64,000 nucleotides of DNA, taken from Bradyrhizobium sp. 149 (GTDB lineage Bacteria; Pseudomonadota; Alphaproteobacteria; Rhizobiales; Xanthobacteraceae). Positions 40,952 to 50,392 of the stretch are shown here, piece by piece. The stretch is taken from NCBI RefSeq assembly GCF_023073915.1, contig NZ_JADPKK010000022.1, forward strand, positions 1,116,001-1,180,000. The letters run 5' to 3'. Each line of letters starts with the position of its first letter. Position 1 is the first letter of the stretch. The position numbers and the translations under genes were made by a program. Below the pieces are notes generated by a model. It was not told the origin of the DNA. It searched no databases and saw nothing but the letters and a program-made list of their open reading frames with translations.

Positions 40952-42724
40952 TCACTTCTGCGGCAAATTCACCCGCACATGCAGCTCGCGCAGCTGTTTT
41001 GTCGTGGCTTCCGAAGGCGCGCCCATCAGCAGATCCATGGCCTGCTGGTTCATCGGGAATAGCGAGATCTCGCGCAGATTGTTGGTGCCGCATAAGAGCA
41101 TCACAATGCGGTCGACGCCGGCCGCCATGCCACCATGCGGCGGGGCGCCGTACTGGAAGGCGCGGTACATGCCGCCGAAGCGGTCGACGACTTCCTGCTC
41201 GCCATAGCCGGCGATCTCGAACGCCTTCACCATCGCTCCCGGCACGTGGTTACGGATGCCGCCGGAGGCGATCTCGTAGCCGTTGCAGGTGATGTCGTAC
41301 TGGAACGCCTTGATGGTCAGCGGGTCCTGGCCCTTCAAAGCATCGAGGCCGCCCTGCGGCATCGAGAAAGGGTTGTGCGAGAAGTCGACCTTCTTGTCCT
41401 CGTCGTTGTACTCGTACATCGGGAAGTCGACAATCCAGGCGAGTTCGAACCGCTCCTTGTCCGTGAGGTTCAACTCCTCGCCGACCTTGTTGCGGGCGAG
41501 GCCTGAGAACTTCCAGAACTTGTCGGGATCGCCGGCGACGAAGAAGGCGGCATCGCCCTCCTTCACGTTGATCTGTGCACGGATCGCGGCTGTGCGCTCA
41601 GGCCCGATGTTGTTCGCGAGCGGACCGGCGCCCTCGCCGCCCTCGCGCCACATAATGTAGCCGAGGCCCGGCTGGCCCTCACCTTGCGCCCACGAGTTCA
41701 TGCGGTCGCAGAACGCGCGCGAGCCGCCGCCCGGCGCCGGGATCGCCCAGACCTGGTTCTTGGGATCTTCGAGCATACGCGCGAACACCTTGAAGCCGGA
41801 GCCGCGGAAGTGTTCGGAGACGTCCTGCATCTCGATGGGGTTGCGCAGGTCCGGCTTGTCACTGCCGTATTTGCGCAGCGCTTCGGCGAACGGAATCCGC
41901 CGCCAGCCCTTGGTCACCGGCTTGCCCTTGGCAAACTCCTCGAACACGCCCGTGATGACCGGCTCCATCGCGGCGAAGACGTCATCTTGGGTCACAAAAC
42001 TCATCTCGACGTCGAGCTGATAGAACTCGCCTGGCAGACGATCAGCGCGCGGGTCCTCGTCGCGGAAGCAGGGCGCGATCTGGAAGTAGCGATCGAAGCC
42101 CGACATCATCAAAAGCTGCTTGTACTGCTGCGGCGCCTGCGGCAGCGCGTAGAACTTGCCGGGGTGGATGCGCGACGGCACCAGGAAGTCGCGCGCGCCC
42201 TCCGGCGAAGACGCGGTCAGGATCGGGGTGTTGAACTCGAAGAAGCCCTGCCCCTCCATGCGCCGACGCATCGACTTGATGATTTCGACGCGCGTCATGA
42301 TGTTCTGGTGCAGCTTCTCGCGGCGCAAATCGAGGAAGCGGTACTTGAGGCGGATGTCCTCGGGATATTCCTGATCGCCGAACACCGGCAGCGGCAGGTC
42401 GCCGGCCGGGCCCAGCACTTCGATCTCGCTGACATAGATCTCGATCTTGCCGGTCGGCAGATCGTCATTGTCGGTGCCTTCGGGGCGACGGCGGACCTTG
42501 CCGTCCATCCGCACCACGAATTCCGAGCGCAGCTTTTCGGCCTGCGAAAACGCCGGCGAGTCCGGATCGACCACGCACTGGGTCAGGCCGTAATGGTCGC
42601 GCAGGTCGATGAACAGCACGCCGCCATGGTCGCGAACGCGATGGACCCAGCCCGAGAGGCGGGTCGTCTCGCCGATGTTGCTCTCGCGGAGCGCGCCGCA
42701 TGTATGTGACCGGTAGCGATGCAT
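40952..42724 (-). CDS. aspS: Aspartyl-tRNA synthetase
   Basis: Charges tRNA-Asp. The 590-residue bacterial-type class IIb enzyme has the N-terminal OB-fold anticodon domain (about 1-105), motif 2 FRDEDPRADRLPGEF, the bacterial GAD insertion domain (about 290-415) and motif 3 GMAAGVDRIVMLLCG near the C-terminus. In alphaproteobacteria that use GatCAB the enzyme is usually non-discriminating and also charges tRNA-Asn; that is family knowledge, not tested here. ATG at 42722-42724. It is divergent from selO. Confidence 0.97.
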   Translation of the reverse strand: MHRYRSHTCGALRESNIGETTRLSGWVHRVRDHGGVLFIDLRDHYGLTQCVVDPDSPAFSQAEKLRSEFVVRMDGKVRRRPEGTDNDDLPTGKIEIYVSEIEVLGPAGDLPLPVFGDQEYPEDIRLKYRFLDLRREKLHQNIMTRVEIIKSMRRRMEGQGFFEFNTPILTASSPEGARDFLVPSRIHPGKFYALPQAPQQYKQLLMMSGFDRYFQIAPCFRDEDPRADRLPGEFYQLDVEMSFVTQDDVFAAMEPVITGVFEEFAKGKPVTKGWRRIPFAEALRKYGSDKPDLRNPIEMQDVSEHFRGSGFKVFARMLEDPKNQVWAIPAPGGGSRAFCDRMNSWAQGEGQPGLGYIMWREGGEGAGPLANNIGPERTAAIRAQINVKEGDAAFFVAGDPDKFWKFSGLARNKVGEELNLTDKERFELAWIVDFPMYEYNDEDKKVDFSHNPFSMPQGGLDALKGQDPLTIKAFQYDITCNGYEIASGGIRNHVPGAMVKAFEIAGYGEQEVVDRFGGMYRAFQYGAPPHGGMAAGVDRIVMLLCGTNNLREISLFPMNQQAMDLLMGAPSEATTKQLRELHVRVNLPQK

Positions 42725-42918
42725 GGTCGTCCCAAAATCAATGTCGGAGGATCGAATCGGACCACCGAAACGGCCGGTCCGAAGTTGCGGCAGGGTTTAC
42801 CCGACGAGGCCGAAGGCGGCAACCAAGGGAACGCGCTGTTTTCGGCTGGATGTGCCCATTTTTGCCCAATCTGGGCTCAAGCCTTTGCCATCACGTGTTC
42901 CAGCCCTATCTTGATGCC

Positions 42919-44397
42919 ATGACAGTCCATTTCCCGTTCCAGAACTCCTATTCGGCGCTGCCGGACAGCTTTTTCGCCCGGGTCGCACCGACCCCTGTCG
43001 CGGCCCCCCGGCTGATCAAGCTGAACCGGCCGCTGGCGGTCCAGCTCGGGCTCGATCCTGATGTGCTGGAGACCCCTGAGGGCGCCGAGATCCTGGCCGG
43101 CAAGACGGTTCCCGCCGGCGCCGATCCCATCGCCATGGCCTATGCCGGCCACCAGTTCGGACAGTTCGTCCCACAGCTCGGCGACGGACGGGCGGTCCTG
43201 CTCGGCGAGGTCATCGACAAGGACGGCATCCGCCGCGACATCCAGCTCAAGGGCTCGGGTCCGACCCCGTTTTCCCGCCGCGGCGACGGCCGCGCCGCGC
43301 TTGGGCCGGTGCTGCGGGAATACATCGTCAGCGAAGCGATGTTTGCGCTGGGCATTCCGACCACACGTTCGCTCGCGGCCGTCGTCACCGGCGAGCACGT
43401 CATCCGCGAGACTGCACTGCCCGGCGCGGTGCTGACCCGCGTCGCCTCGAGCCACATCCGCGTCGGCACCTTCCAGTTCTTCGCCGTCCGCCGCGACACC
43501 GACGCCATCCGCCGGCTCGCCGACCACGTCATCGCCAGGCACTATCCGGAGCTGCTCGGCAACGAGCGCCCCTATCATGCCCTCCTCGCCGGCGTCGTCA
43601 CGCGCCAGGCAAATCTCATCGCGCGCTGGCTGCTGGTCGGCTTCATCCACGGCGTGATGAACACCGACAACAGCTCCATCTCCGGCGAGACCATCGACTA
43701 CGGCCCGTGCGCCTTCATGGACGCCTACAATCCCGCGCAGGTGTTTTCGTCGATCGACGAGATGGGCCGCTACGCCTATGCCAACCAGCCACGCATCGCA
43801 CTGTGGAATCTGACCCGGCTCGCCGAATGCCTGTTGCCGTTGTTCTCTGAGGACCAGGAAAAAGCGGTCGCCGAAGCCCAGGACATTCTCGGCGCCTTCC
43901 CCGAGACGTTCAGCAAAGCCTATCAGGCAGGCCTGCGCAGGAAAGTCGGCCTGTTCACCGAGCACGACGGCGACGAGGCGCTGATCCAGGACCTCCTGGA
44001 TGCCATGGCGAAGAACCAGGCCGATTTCACCCTCACCTTCCGCAAGCTCGGCGACGCCGCGGGCGATGAGACGGGTGTTGCCGACGTTCGCGCGCAGTTC
44101 ATGGATCCTGCGGCTTTCGACGAGTGGGCCAAGCGCTGGCGCGAGCGCACTGCTCTGGAGTCGCAAACCGCAGCCGAGCGGCGCACGGCGATGCACGCCG
44201 TCAATCCCGCCTTCATCCCGCGCAACCACCGCGTCGAGGCCGTGATCCAGGCGGCCGTCAACAATGACGACTACGCGCCGTTTGAGGAATTGGTGAAGGT
44301 GCTGGCCAAGCCGTTTGAGGACCAGCCCGAGTACGCGGCATACGCCGATCCGCCGCTGCCGAGCCAACGTGTCTTGCAGACGTTCTGTGGGACCTAG
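42919..44397 (+). CDS. selO: Protein adenylyltransferase SelO (YdiU)
   Basis: Pseudokinase that transfers AMP from ATP to Ser, Thr or Tyr residues of proteins, linked to oxidative stress. The 492-residue length and blocks fit: NSYSALPDSFFARVAPTPV at the start, AYAGHQFGQFVPQLGDGRAVLLGEV, LKGSGPTPFSRRGDGRAAL, and the active-site GFIHGVMNTDNSSISGETIDYGPCAFMD, in which the N-x3-S and DYGP metal ligands are present. The penultimate region keeps a C-terminal Cys (TFCGT), as in many members. The start ATG 42919 begins the family N-terminus; an in-frame ATG at 42700 overlaps aspS and was rejected. Confidence 0.93.
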   Translation: MTVHFPFQNSYSALPDSFFARVAPTPVAAPRLIKLNRPLAVQLGLDPDVLETPEGAEILAGKTVPAGADPIAMAYAGHQFGQFVPQLGDGRAVLLGEVIDKDGIRRDIQLKGSGPTPFSRRGDGRAALGPVLREYIVSEAMFALGIPTTRSLAAVVTGEHVIRETALPGAVLTRVASSHIRVGTFQFFAVRRDTDAIRRLADHVIARHYPELLGNERPYHALLAGVVTRQANLIARWLLVGFIHGVMNTDNSSISGETIDYGPCAFMDAYNPAQVFSSIDEMGRYAYANQPRIALWNLTRLAECLLPLFSEDQEKAVAEAQDILGAFPETFSKAYQAGLRRKVGLFTEHDGDEALIQDLLDAMAKNQADFTLTFRKLGDAAGDETGVADVRAQFMDPAAFDEWAKRWRERTALESQTAAERRTAMHAVNPAFIPRNHRVEAVIQAAVNNDDYAPFEELVKVLAKPFEDQPEYAAYADPPLPSQRVLQTFCGT

Positions 44398-44484
44398 AAG
44401 CGAACCGGGTGCGTAGGGTGGATCAGCCGAAGGCGTAACCTGTGACGCGGGTGCCGAAATCGTTTATTCAAGACGAACGCTGGC

Positions 44485-45474
44485 TCAGATCGTCACGACG
44501 ATCTTGCCGAACTGCGTGTTTGACTCAAGAAAGTGATGCGCCTGGACGATCTCCTCGAACGGAAACGTTTTGGCGATGATTGGCTTCAATGTGCCGTCTG
44601 ACAGTCCATCGAGGATGAATGTCTTCGCCTTCGCAAGTCGCGCGGGATCGCGGATGATCTCGTGCACGAGATAGCCGCGCAGCGTCAGGCTCTTGCTCAG
44701 GACGTTGACCAGCGGAAACGGCGTCGGCTCTGGGCTCAGGCCGCCATATTCGATGAGAACGCCACCCAGCGACATCACGGCGGTGAGCGGCTCAAATATG
44801 GGGCCGCCGACGGAGTCGAACACCACGCGAACGCCGTTTGAGCCGACGATGTCCTCCAGGCGCGACCGGATGTCCTCTTCCGCCGACGCGATCACGTCGG
44901 CGGCGCCAGCATCGCGCAAGGCCTGCCGCTTGATCAAGGTTCGCGTCACTGCAATCGGGATCGCACCGATCCGGTTCGCGATCTGAATCGCTGCAAGCCC
45001 GACACTGCTCGAGGCCGCCGTGATAACCACGGCCTCCCCTCGCTCCAGCCCAGCAATATCGACCAGAGCGCCGAACGCCGTGAGGTATTGCATCCATACC
45101 GCGGCCGCTGCGTCGAAGCCGAGCTCGGGCGGGTGCTTCACGACGAACTCGGCCGGAAACGTGACGAACTCGCCATAGGCCGGCCATCGCACCATCGACA
45201 CGGGCGGCACGATGCTGACGGCCTCGCCCGGCGAAAAGCCGCTCACGCCTTCGCCGATCGCCTCGATGACACCCGCGGCCTCGAGCCCAAGGCCGGACGG
45301 AAACGTTGCGGTCTCAATATAGGTCCCTGTCCGCAATAGCGCCTCCGCGCGATTGAGCCCGAGGGCCTTGACCCTGATCTGCACCTCGCGCCTTCCTGGC
45401 GGTGCGACGTCAATGGTCTCGATGCGCAGCACCTCGGGGCCACCGTGCCGGTGGAAGCGAACGACGCGCGCCAT
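44485..45474 (-). CDS. Zinc-independent MDR / quinone oxidoreductase
   Basis: A 329-residue medium-chain reductase. FHRHGGPEVLRIETIDV at the start, SGLGLEAAGVIEAIGEGV about residues 60-77 and the NAD(P) loop AASSSVGLAAIQIANRIG match quinone oxidoreductases; the structural and catalytic zinc Cys residues of alcohol dehydrogenases are absent. It may reduce quinones or enones. The ATG at 45472-45474 with GGAG 5 bases upstream is preferred to the GTG just before. It is divergent from a LysR gene at 45578 that likely controls it. Confidence 0.88.
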   Translation of the reverse strand: MARVVRFHRHGGPEVLRIETIDVAPPGRREVQIRVKALGLNRAEALLRTGTYIETATFPSGLGLEAAGVIEAIGEGVSGFSPGEAVSIVPPVSMVRWPAYGEFVTFPAEFVVKHPPELGFDAAAAVWMQYLTAFGALVDIAGLERGEAVVITAASSSVGLAAIQIANRIGAIPIAVTRTLIKRQALRDAGAADVIASAEEDIRSRLEDIVGSNGVRVVFDSVGGPIFEPLTAVMSLGGVLIEYGGLSPEPTPFPLVNVLSKSLTLRGYLVHEIIRDPARLAKAKTFILDGLSDGTLKPIIAKTFPFEEIVQAHHFLESNTQFGKIVVTI

Positions 45475-45577
45475 GGACACACTCCAAAACAGTTGAATTG
45501 AATGGAGCTATGCCAACCGTTCGGCAGCGGATAAAGCGTTCAGATGGGCAAACAGTCGAAACCAGGAGTTTGCAATC

Positions 45578-46477
45578 ATGGACCGCCTGACCAGCATGGC
45601 CGTCTTCGTCAAGGCGGTTGATGTGGGTTCGTTCGCCGCTGCCGCCGATGCGCTCGAAATGTCGGGGCCGATGGTCGGCAAGCACGTTCGTTTTCTCGAA
45701 GAGCGCCTGGGCGTCCGCCTCCTCAACCGCACCACACGGCGCCAGAGCCTGACCGAGGCAGGTCAAGCCTATTACGAGCGCTGCCGCACCGTGATCAGCG
45801 AGGCCGAAGCCGCCGACGCGGTCGTTGCCGACGAGCTTTCCGAGCCGCGTGGCCGGCTCCGCGTGACCATGCCTGCCCTGCTGGGACGGCACTGCATCGC
45901 CCCCTTGCTGATGAAGCTCGCGCGAAAATATCCGCATCTCGAGCTCGACCTCTCGTTCGGCGACCCGATCGCCGACATCATCGAGGCCCGCTATGATCTT
46001 GCGATCCGGACGGGCGATCTCGACGATCAATCCGGCCTGATCGCCCGGCGCATCGCAAGCCAGCGCATGGTGGTGTGCGGCTCGCGCTCCTATCTGCGCG
46101 CCAACGGCAAGCCGAAATCGCTCGACGATCTCGGCCAGCACCAGGCGATCATCTATCGCCGCTCCGGGCGTGTCCTGCCGTGGTTGTTTCCCTGTGAAGG
46201 CCAGCCTCCAAGCGAAATCATGCCGGCGGGAAGGCTCAGGCTCGACGACCTCGAGGCGATCGCCGATGCCGCCGCGCAGGGCATGGGACTGGCCTGGCTC
46301 CCCTACTGGCTGGTCCGTGAACGCCTGCGCGCGGGTACACTCATCGCTCTGTTCAGCAGTCGGCCGGGATTCCTCTACGACTGCCACGCGCTCTGGCCGC
46401 GCTCGCCCCGGATGCCACCGAAAGTTCGTGCCGCCGTGGACGGCTTGGCGGCCGCCCTGCCGAAGCTCATGACCTGA
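45578..46477 (+). CDS. LysR family transcriptional regulator
   Basis: A 299-residue LysR regulator: helix-turn-helix FVKAVDVGSFAAAADALEMSGP with RLLNRTTRRQSLTEAG in the first 65 residues, then the effector domain with the LTEAG...RGRLRVTMPA junction. AGGAG lies 9 bases before the ATG. It belongs to the subgroup usually found divergent from an oxidoreductase, as here with the MDR gene. Inducer unknown. Confidence 0.92.
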   Translation: MDRLTSMAVFVKAVDVGSFAAAADALEMSGPMVGKHVRFLEERLGVRLLNRTTRRQSLTEAGQAYYERCRTVISEAEAADAVVADELSEPRGRLRVTMPALLGRHCIAPLLMKLARKYPHLELDLSFGDPIADIIEARYDLAIRTGDLDDQSGLIARRIASQRMVVCGSRSYLRANGKPKSLDDLGQHQAIIYRRSGRVLPWLFPCEGQPPSEIMPAGRLRLDDLEAIADAAAQGMGLAWLPYWLVRERLRAGTLIALFSSRPGFLYDCHALWPRSPRMPPKVRAAVDGLAAALPKLMT

Positions 46478-46625
46478 CCCCGGATGCCATGACGCTGCGT
46501 CGCATGGCGCCCCCGTTAACCCCTCATCCACCATCCGGCCCGGCCCGCGCGCCGGTAACCACGACAATTAACAGACCCTCAATTCGCCCCAGACAAGTTT
46601 AGCAATCTTTCTGAGGGGTTTTGCC

Positions 46626-46736
46626 GTGGATCTGTTGGTTTTCGAGTTCCTGGGGCTGGCGCTGGTCGCCATGTGCGTGGTCGTGGTGGCACTGCCTTGC
46701 GCGCGCAAACCGGCCCGGCGGATCCGCTACGAATAG
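46626..46736 (+). CDS. 36-residue single-pass membrane peptide (candidate)
   Basis: A short frame from GTG 46626 to TAG 46734-46736 encodes a hydrophobic helix (LLVFEFLGLALVAMCVVVV, about residues 3-21), then ALPCARKPARRIRYE, giving an N-out, basic-tail layout. GAGGGG precedes the start. Too short to judge coding bias firmly; no homology recognised. Lies alone between the LysR gene and rnd. Confidence 0.4.
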   Translation: MDLLVFEFLGLALVAMCVVVVALPCARKPARRIRYE

Positions 46737-46851
46737 GACTTTCGTCGGAAAATGCGATTCCGGCCCAAATGCAAGGCTCGAATTCGCATCGAGCCCCTTG
46801 ACATCACAGCGCTTTCGGCAGAACGGCTGATACAAATGTCATGGGCCGTTC

Positions 46852-48003
46852 ATGGATTTGATTACCACCACCGCTGACCTTGCGGCTGCCTGCAGCCGGC
46901 TGGCCAAGCACCCCGTCATTACCGTCGATACCGAGTTCCTGCGCGAGACCACCTATTACCCGCTGCTGTGCGTGGTGCAGATGGCCAGCGCCGAGGAAGC
47001 GATCGTCATCGACACCCTGGCCGAGGGCATCGACCTCAAGCCGTTCTTCGAGCTTATGGGCAACGAAGGCGTGTTGAAGGTGTTCCACGCCGCCCGGCAG
47101 GACATCGAGATCATCTGGCACCAAGCCAACATCATTCCGCATCCAGTGTTCGACACCCAGGTCGCGGCCATGGTGCTCGGCTACGGCGACAGCATCGCCT
47201 ACGACGCGCTGGTTGAGAAGGTCACCGGACATCGCCCGGACAAAACCCACCGCTTCACCGACTGGTCGCGCCGGCCGCTGAGCAAGGAGCAGATGCACTA
47301 CGCCGTGTCCGACGTCACGCATCTGCGCGACGTGTTCGCAGCACTCGATGCCGACCTCAAGAAGCGCCGACGCAGCGAGTGGGTCTCGATCGAGATGGAG
47401 GTCCTGACCTCGCCGAAGACCTACGACTTCCATCCCGAGCGGGCTTGGGAACGGCTCAAGACGCGGGTGCGCAAGCCCAAGGACCTCGCGGTCCTGATGG
47501 AGGTCGCCGCCTGGCGCGAGCAGGAGGCGCAGAGCCGGGACGTGCCGCGCGGCCGCGTGCTGCGTGATGAGGCGGTCAGCGACATCGCGACCCACGCGCC
47601 GAACACGATCGAGAAGCTCGCAAACCTGCGCTCCGTGCCGAAGGGTTTTGCGAAATCCAAATGGGGCGCCGACATCGTCGCCGCCGTCGAGCGCGGGCTG
47701 GCGCGGGATCACGCCACGCTGCCGAAGCTGGAAAAGCCGCGCAACAACAACAATGGCGCCGCGATCGTCGAGCTGTTGAAGGTGCTGCTGCGCATGACCG
47801 CGGAGCGCCACGCGGTCGCCAGCAAGGTGATTGCGACCGTCGACGATCTCGAGGAGATCGCGGTCGACGACGAGGCCGACGTGCCGGCGCTACGCGGCTG
47901 GCGCCGCGAGCTGTTCGGCGAAGCCGCACTGAAACTGAAGCGCGGCGAGCTGGCGCTGGCCGTCGAGAAAGGCCGCGTGATCGGGGTTCAGCGGGCGGAA
48001 TAG
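46852..48003 (+). CDS. rnd: Ribonuclease D
   Basis: 3'-5' exoribonuclease that trims tRNA and other structured RNAs. The 383-residue protein has the DEDDy exonuclease domain at about 20-185: Exo I VDTEFLRE, Exo II VFHAARQDIEII, Exo III YAVSDVTHLRDV with the Tyr of the DEDDy class. One HRDC domain is visible at about 205-285 (VLMEVAAWREQEAQSRDVPRG), and a second, weaker one may follow. Full length. The ATG at 46852 has a poor ribosome site, but the frame begins the family N-terminus here. Confidence 0.95.
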   Translation: MDLITTTADLAAACSRLAKHPVITVDTEFLRETTYYPLLCVVQMASAEEAIVIDTLAEGIDLKPFFELMGNEGVLKVFHAARQDIEIIWHQANIIPHPVFDTQVAAMVLGYGDSIAYDALVEKVTGHRPDKTHRFTDWSRRPLSKEQMHYAVSDVTHLRDVFAALDADLKKRRRSEWVSIEMEVLTSPKTYDFHPERAWERLKTRVRKPKDLAVLMEVAAWREQEAQSRDVPRGRVLRDEAVSDIATHAPNTIEKLANLRSVPKGFAKSKWGADIVAAVERGLARDHATLPKLEKPRNNNNGAAIVELLKVLLRMTAERHAVASKVIATVDDLEEIAVDDEADVPALRGWRRELFGEAALKLKRGELALAVEKGRVIGVQRAE

Positions 48004-48059
48004 GCCGTTCCTCCCCGATGTCTCTTGGCGAACGCCAGCTCGCGATGAAGCGCCGCCCC

Positions 48060-49442
48060 CTACGCCGGCGTCAGCTTCGCCACTTCCGGCTTCATGTCGT
48101 CCAGCACGCCTGATATCGCCGCGACCAGCTCGTCGATCTGGGCCCTGGTCACGATCAGCGGCGGGCAGATGGCGATGGCGTCGAGCATGTTGCGCGAGAT
48201 CACGCCGCGCTCCTGCAGCATCCGGCTAGCCATGCCGCCGACGGCGCCCGGCGTTGCCGCTGCGGTCTTGCGTCCCTTGTCCAGCACCAGCTCGATCGCT
48301 GCGATCATGCCGACACCGCGGACCTCACCGACCAGCGGATGGCTGGTGAGCTCACGCAGCTTGCCTTGCATGTAGCCACCGAGTTCGGCGGCATGCGCGA
48401 CCAGGCCGCGCTCCTCGATGATTTTCAAATTCTCCAGCGCAATCGCCGAGCCGACCGGATGGCCGCCCGCGGTGAAGCCGTGGCCGAGCACGCCGATCTT
48501 GTTGCTCTCGTCCGCGATCGGTTCGAACATACGGTCGTTTAGGATGATCGCCGACAGCGGGAAATAGCTCGAGGTGATTTGCTTGGAGACCACGATCGCG
48601 TCGGGCTTGATGCCGTAGGTTTCGCAGCCGAACATCTTGCCGGTGCGGCCGAAGCCGCAGATCACCTCGTCGGCGACGAGCAGGATGTCGTACTTGTTCA
48701 AAACCTTCTGGATCTTGTCCCAATAGGTCGCCGGCGGCACGATGACGCCGCCTGCGCCCATCACCGGCTCGCCAAAGAACGCCGCGATCGTATCCGGGCC
48801 TTCGTTCTGGATCAGCGCATCGAGCTCCTCGGCCCGCCGCGTCGCGAAGGCTTCCTCGCTCTCGCCGGGCTTGCCGTCCTTGTAGAAATGCGGCGAGCCC
48901 GTGTGCAGGATGTTCGGGAGCGGCAAGTCGAAAGAGCGGTGGTTGTTCGGCAGGCCTGTGAGGCTGGCGGATGCAATGGTGACGCCGTGATAGGCGCGCA
49001 TCCGGCTGATCACCTTCTTGCGCTGTGGCTGGCCAAGCGCGTTGGAGCGATAGGCGATCAGTTTCAGAACGGTGTCGTTGGCCTCGGAGCCGGAGTTGGT
49101 GAAGAACACCTTGCTCATCGTAACAGGCGCGAGCGCGACCAGCTTCTCGGCGAGATCGATCGAGGGCCCGTGCGATTTTGCGGAGAAGGTGTGGTAGAAC
49201 GGCAGCGCCTGCATCTGCTTGTGCGCGGCGTCGACCAGCCGCTTCTCGTTGAAGCCGAGCCCGACGCTCCACAGGCCTGCCATCGCCTCGAAATAGCGCT
49301 TGCCCGACGCGTCGAACACGTAAGGGCCCTCGCCGCGTTCGATCACCAGAGGACCAGCCTGCTGATGGGCGCGCGCGTTGGTATAGGAATGAAGCTGATA
49401 GGCCACATCCCGGGCCTCTTGTGAATTGGGCAACATGGACAT
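48060..49442 (-). CDS. Class III PLP-dependent aminotransferase
   Basis: A 460-residue omega-aminotransferase. Family blocks: GKRYFEAMAGLWSVGLGF near the start, FFTNSGSEANDTVLKL (phosphate-binding turn), AYHGVTIASASLTGLP, LLVADEVICGFGRTGKMFGCE with the PLP-ring Asp, and VVSKQITSSYFPLSAII with the Schiff-base Lys. The pattern resembles putrescine/beta-alanine-pyruvate or (S)-omega-transaminases that make or use amines; substrate is not fixed by sequence. The ATG at 49440-49442 follows AAGGA at 8 bases; 35 further upstream codons do not look coding. It stands apart from the GNAT operon by 160 bases. Confidence 0.9.
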   Translation of the reverse strand: MSMLPNSQEARDVAYQLHSYTNARAHQQAGPLVIERGEGPYVFDASGKRYFEAMAGLWSVGLGFNEKRLVDAAHKQMQALPFYHTFSAKSHGPSIDLAEKLVALAPVTMSKVFFTNSGSEANDTVLKLIAYRSNALGQPQRKKVISRMRAYHGVTIASASLTGLPNNHRSFDLPLPNILHTGSPHFYKDGKPGESEEAFATRRAEELDALIQNEGPDTIAAFFGEPVMGAGGVIVPPATYWDKIQKVLNKYDILLVADEVICGFGRTGKMFGCETYGIKPDAIVVSKQITSSYFPLSAIILNDRMFEPIADESNKIGVLGHGFTAGGHPVGSAIALENLKIIEERGLVAHAAELGGYMQGKLRELTSHPLVGEVRGVGMIAAIELVLDKGRKTAAATPGAVGGMASRMLQERGVISRNMLDAIAICPPLIVTRAQIDELVAAISGVLDDMKPEVAKLTPA

Positions 49443-49602
49443 TTGCAGAATCCTTGAAAGCGTCACGCCGCCGGCGCAGCCAGCGTCATCACTTGGCTTT
49501 TGCGACAACACTTGGCTATTGCGGCAACGCAAAACTTGCAACGCCAATTCGTCGGCGGCAAGCGCTCAGCAGCGTTGCACAAAGCCACATATTGGGCAGC
49601 TG

Positions 49603-49773
49603 TCACGCCGCGCCGTCGTCATTCCCATCGCTATCAGCGGCAGCGGCTTCCCGCACCTCCACCAGTGCCATCGAGAGCAGATACACCGTGGTGGGCAGAC
49701 CAAGACGGCGCGCCGCCTCGGCGGCATGCGACAGGTCGCTTGCCAGCTCCTTGAGCTGATCTCCCCGTGACAA
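49603..49773 (-). CDS. 56-residue helical protein at the end of the GNAT operon
   Basis: On the minus strand the frame from TTG 49771-49773 to TGA 49603-49605 encodes SRGDQLKELASDLSHAAEAARRLG then LPTTVYLLSMALVEVREAA and an acidic tail DSDGNDDGAA. It is predicted to be two amphipathic helices with strong coding-type third-position GC, and GGAG precedes the start. It lies 30 bases after the isochorismatase-like gene in the same direction, so it is probably the fourth gene of that operon. No homologue was recognised; too short for many gene callers. Confidence 0.6.
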   Translation of the reverse strand: MSRGDQLKELASDLSHAAEAARRLGLPTTVYLLSMALVEVREAAAADSDGNDDGAA

Positions 49774-49803
49774 TGTCCCACTCCATCCGCCGATCGCGAC
49801 CGC

Positions 49804-50367
49804 CTACACCGCGATGGCGCCGCTGGTTCTGATCAGTTCGACGCTGGACTGGATTGTAGCAAAATTCCCAATCATATTCACTACCGCATGCTTGTAGGCG
49901 GCGGCATCGCTGGTCCCCGGCTGCCGGCAGGCTACCGCGTCGGCCACCACCTGGTAGCGATGGCTGCGGTGAAACCCGTCGACGGCGGTGGCCAGGATAG
50001 TTTCATCCAGGGAAAAGCCCGCGAGCACGCAACGGACATTGCGGATATTGGACATGTAGTCCACGAACCGCGACGAACTGTAGGCCGACGGCAACGGGTG
50101 CTCGAACGTCATTTCTCCCGGCCGCGGCTTCGCCTCCGCGACCCAATCGGTCAGCCTGGATGCCGGATTGAACCAGGCCGCCTGCGCGATGCGCTTCAGA
50201 TGCATCACCGGCCAGAGATTGTCGCGCCACAGCGTCAGCAGTTCCAGGCAGCGCGCCGTGGCAACCTCGCCGTCGAGGATGACGTGGCGACGTCCAGGGG
50301 TCAGATATTCGACCTGGAGATCCGCGCAGACCAGGATCGGCGGATCGTCGGTGATGGAAACCAGCAT
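49804..50367 (-). CDS. Isochorismatase-fold protein with altered catalytic residues
   Basis: A 187-residue isochorismatase/cysteine-hydrolase fold protein: ILVCADLQVEYLTPG (11-25) holds the conserved Asp16, PLPSAYSSSRFVDYM (91-105) matches the SAF..T.L region, and VRCVLAGFSLDETILATAVDGF (111-132) matches the nucleophile turn. In active cysteine hydrolases that turn is D-x-C-V-L-A-T-A; here Thr123 replaces the Cys, and the Lys four residues before the Ser of SAY is Pro91 (His90 adjacent). Only one of the three catalytic residues remains, so a classical amidase reaction is unlikely; a binding or changed role is inferred. It lies between the two GNAT genes and the 56-residue gene. Confidence 0.75.
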   Translation of the reverse strand: MLVSITDDPPILVCADLQVEYLTPGRRHVILDGEVATARCLELLTLWRDNLWPVMHLKRIAQAAWFNPASRLTDWVAEAKPRPGEMTFEHPLPSAYSSSRFVDYMSNIRNVRCVLAGFSLDETILATAVDGFHRSHRYQVVADAVACRQPGTSDAAAYKHAVVNMIGNFATIQSSVELIRTSGAIAV

Positions 50368-50392
50368 GATCTTGCGCGCAGCTGCACCAGTT

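Noticed and set aside
44408..44445. GTAGGGTGGATCAGCCGAAGGCGTAACC element after selO
   Set aside because: Looks like half of a common proteobacterial palindromic repeat, but the matching arm is too degenerate to report as a feature.
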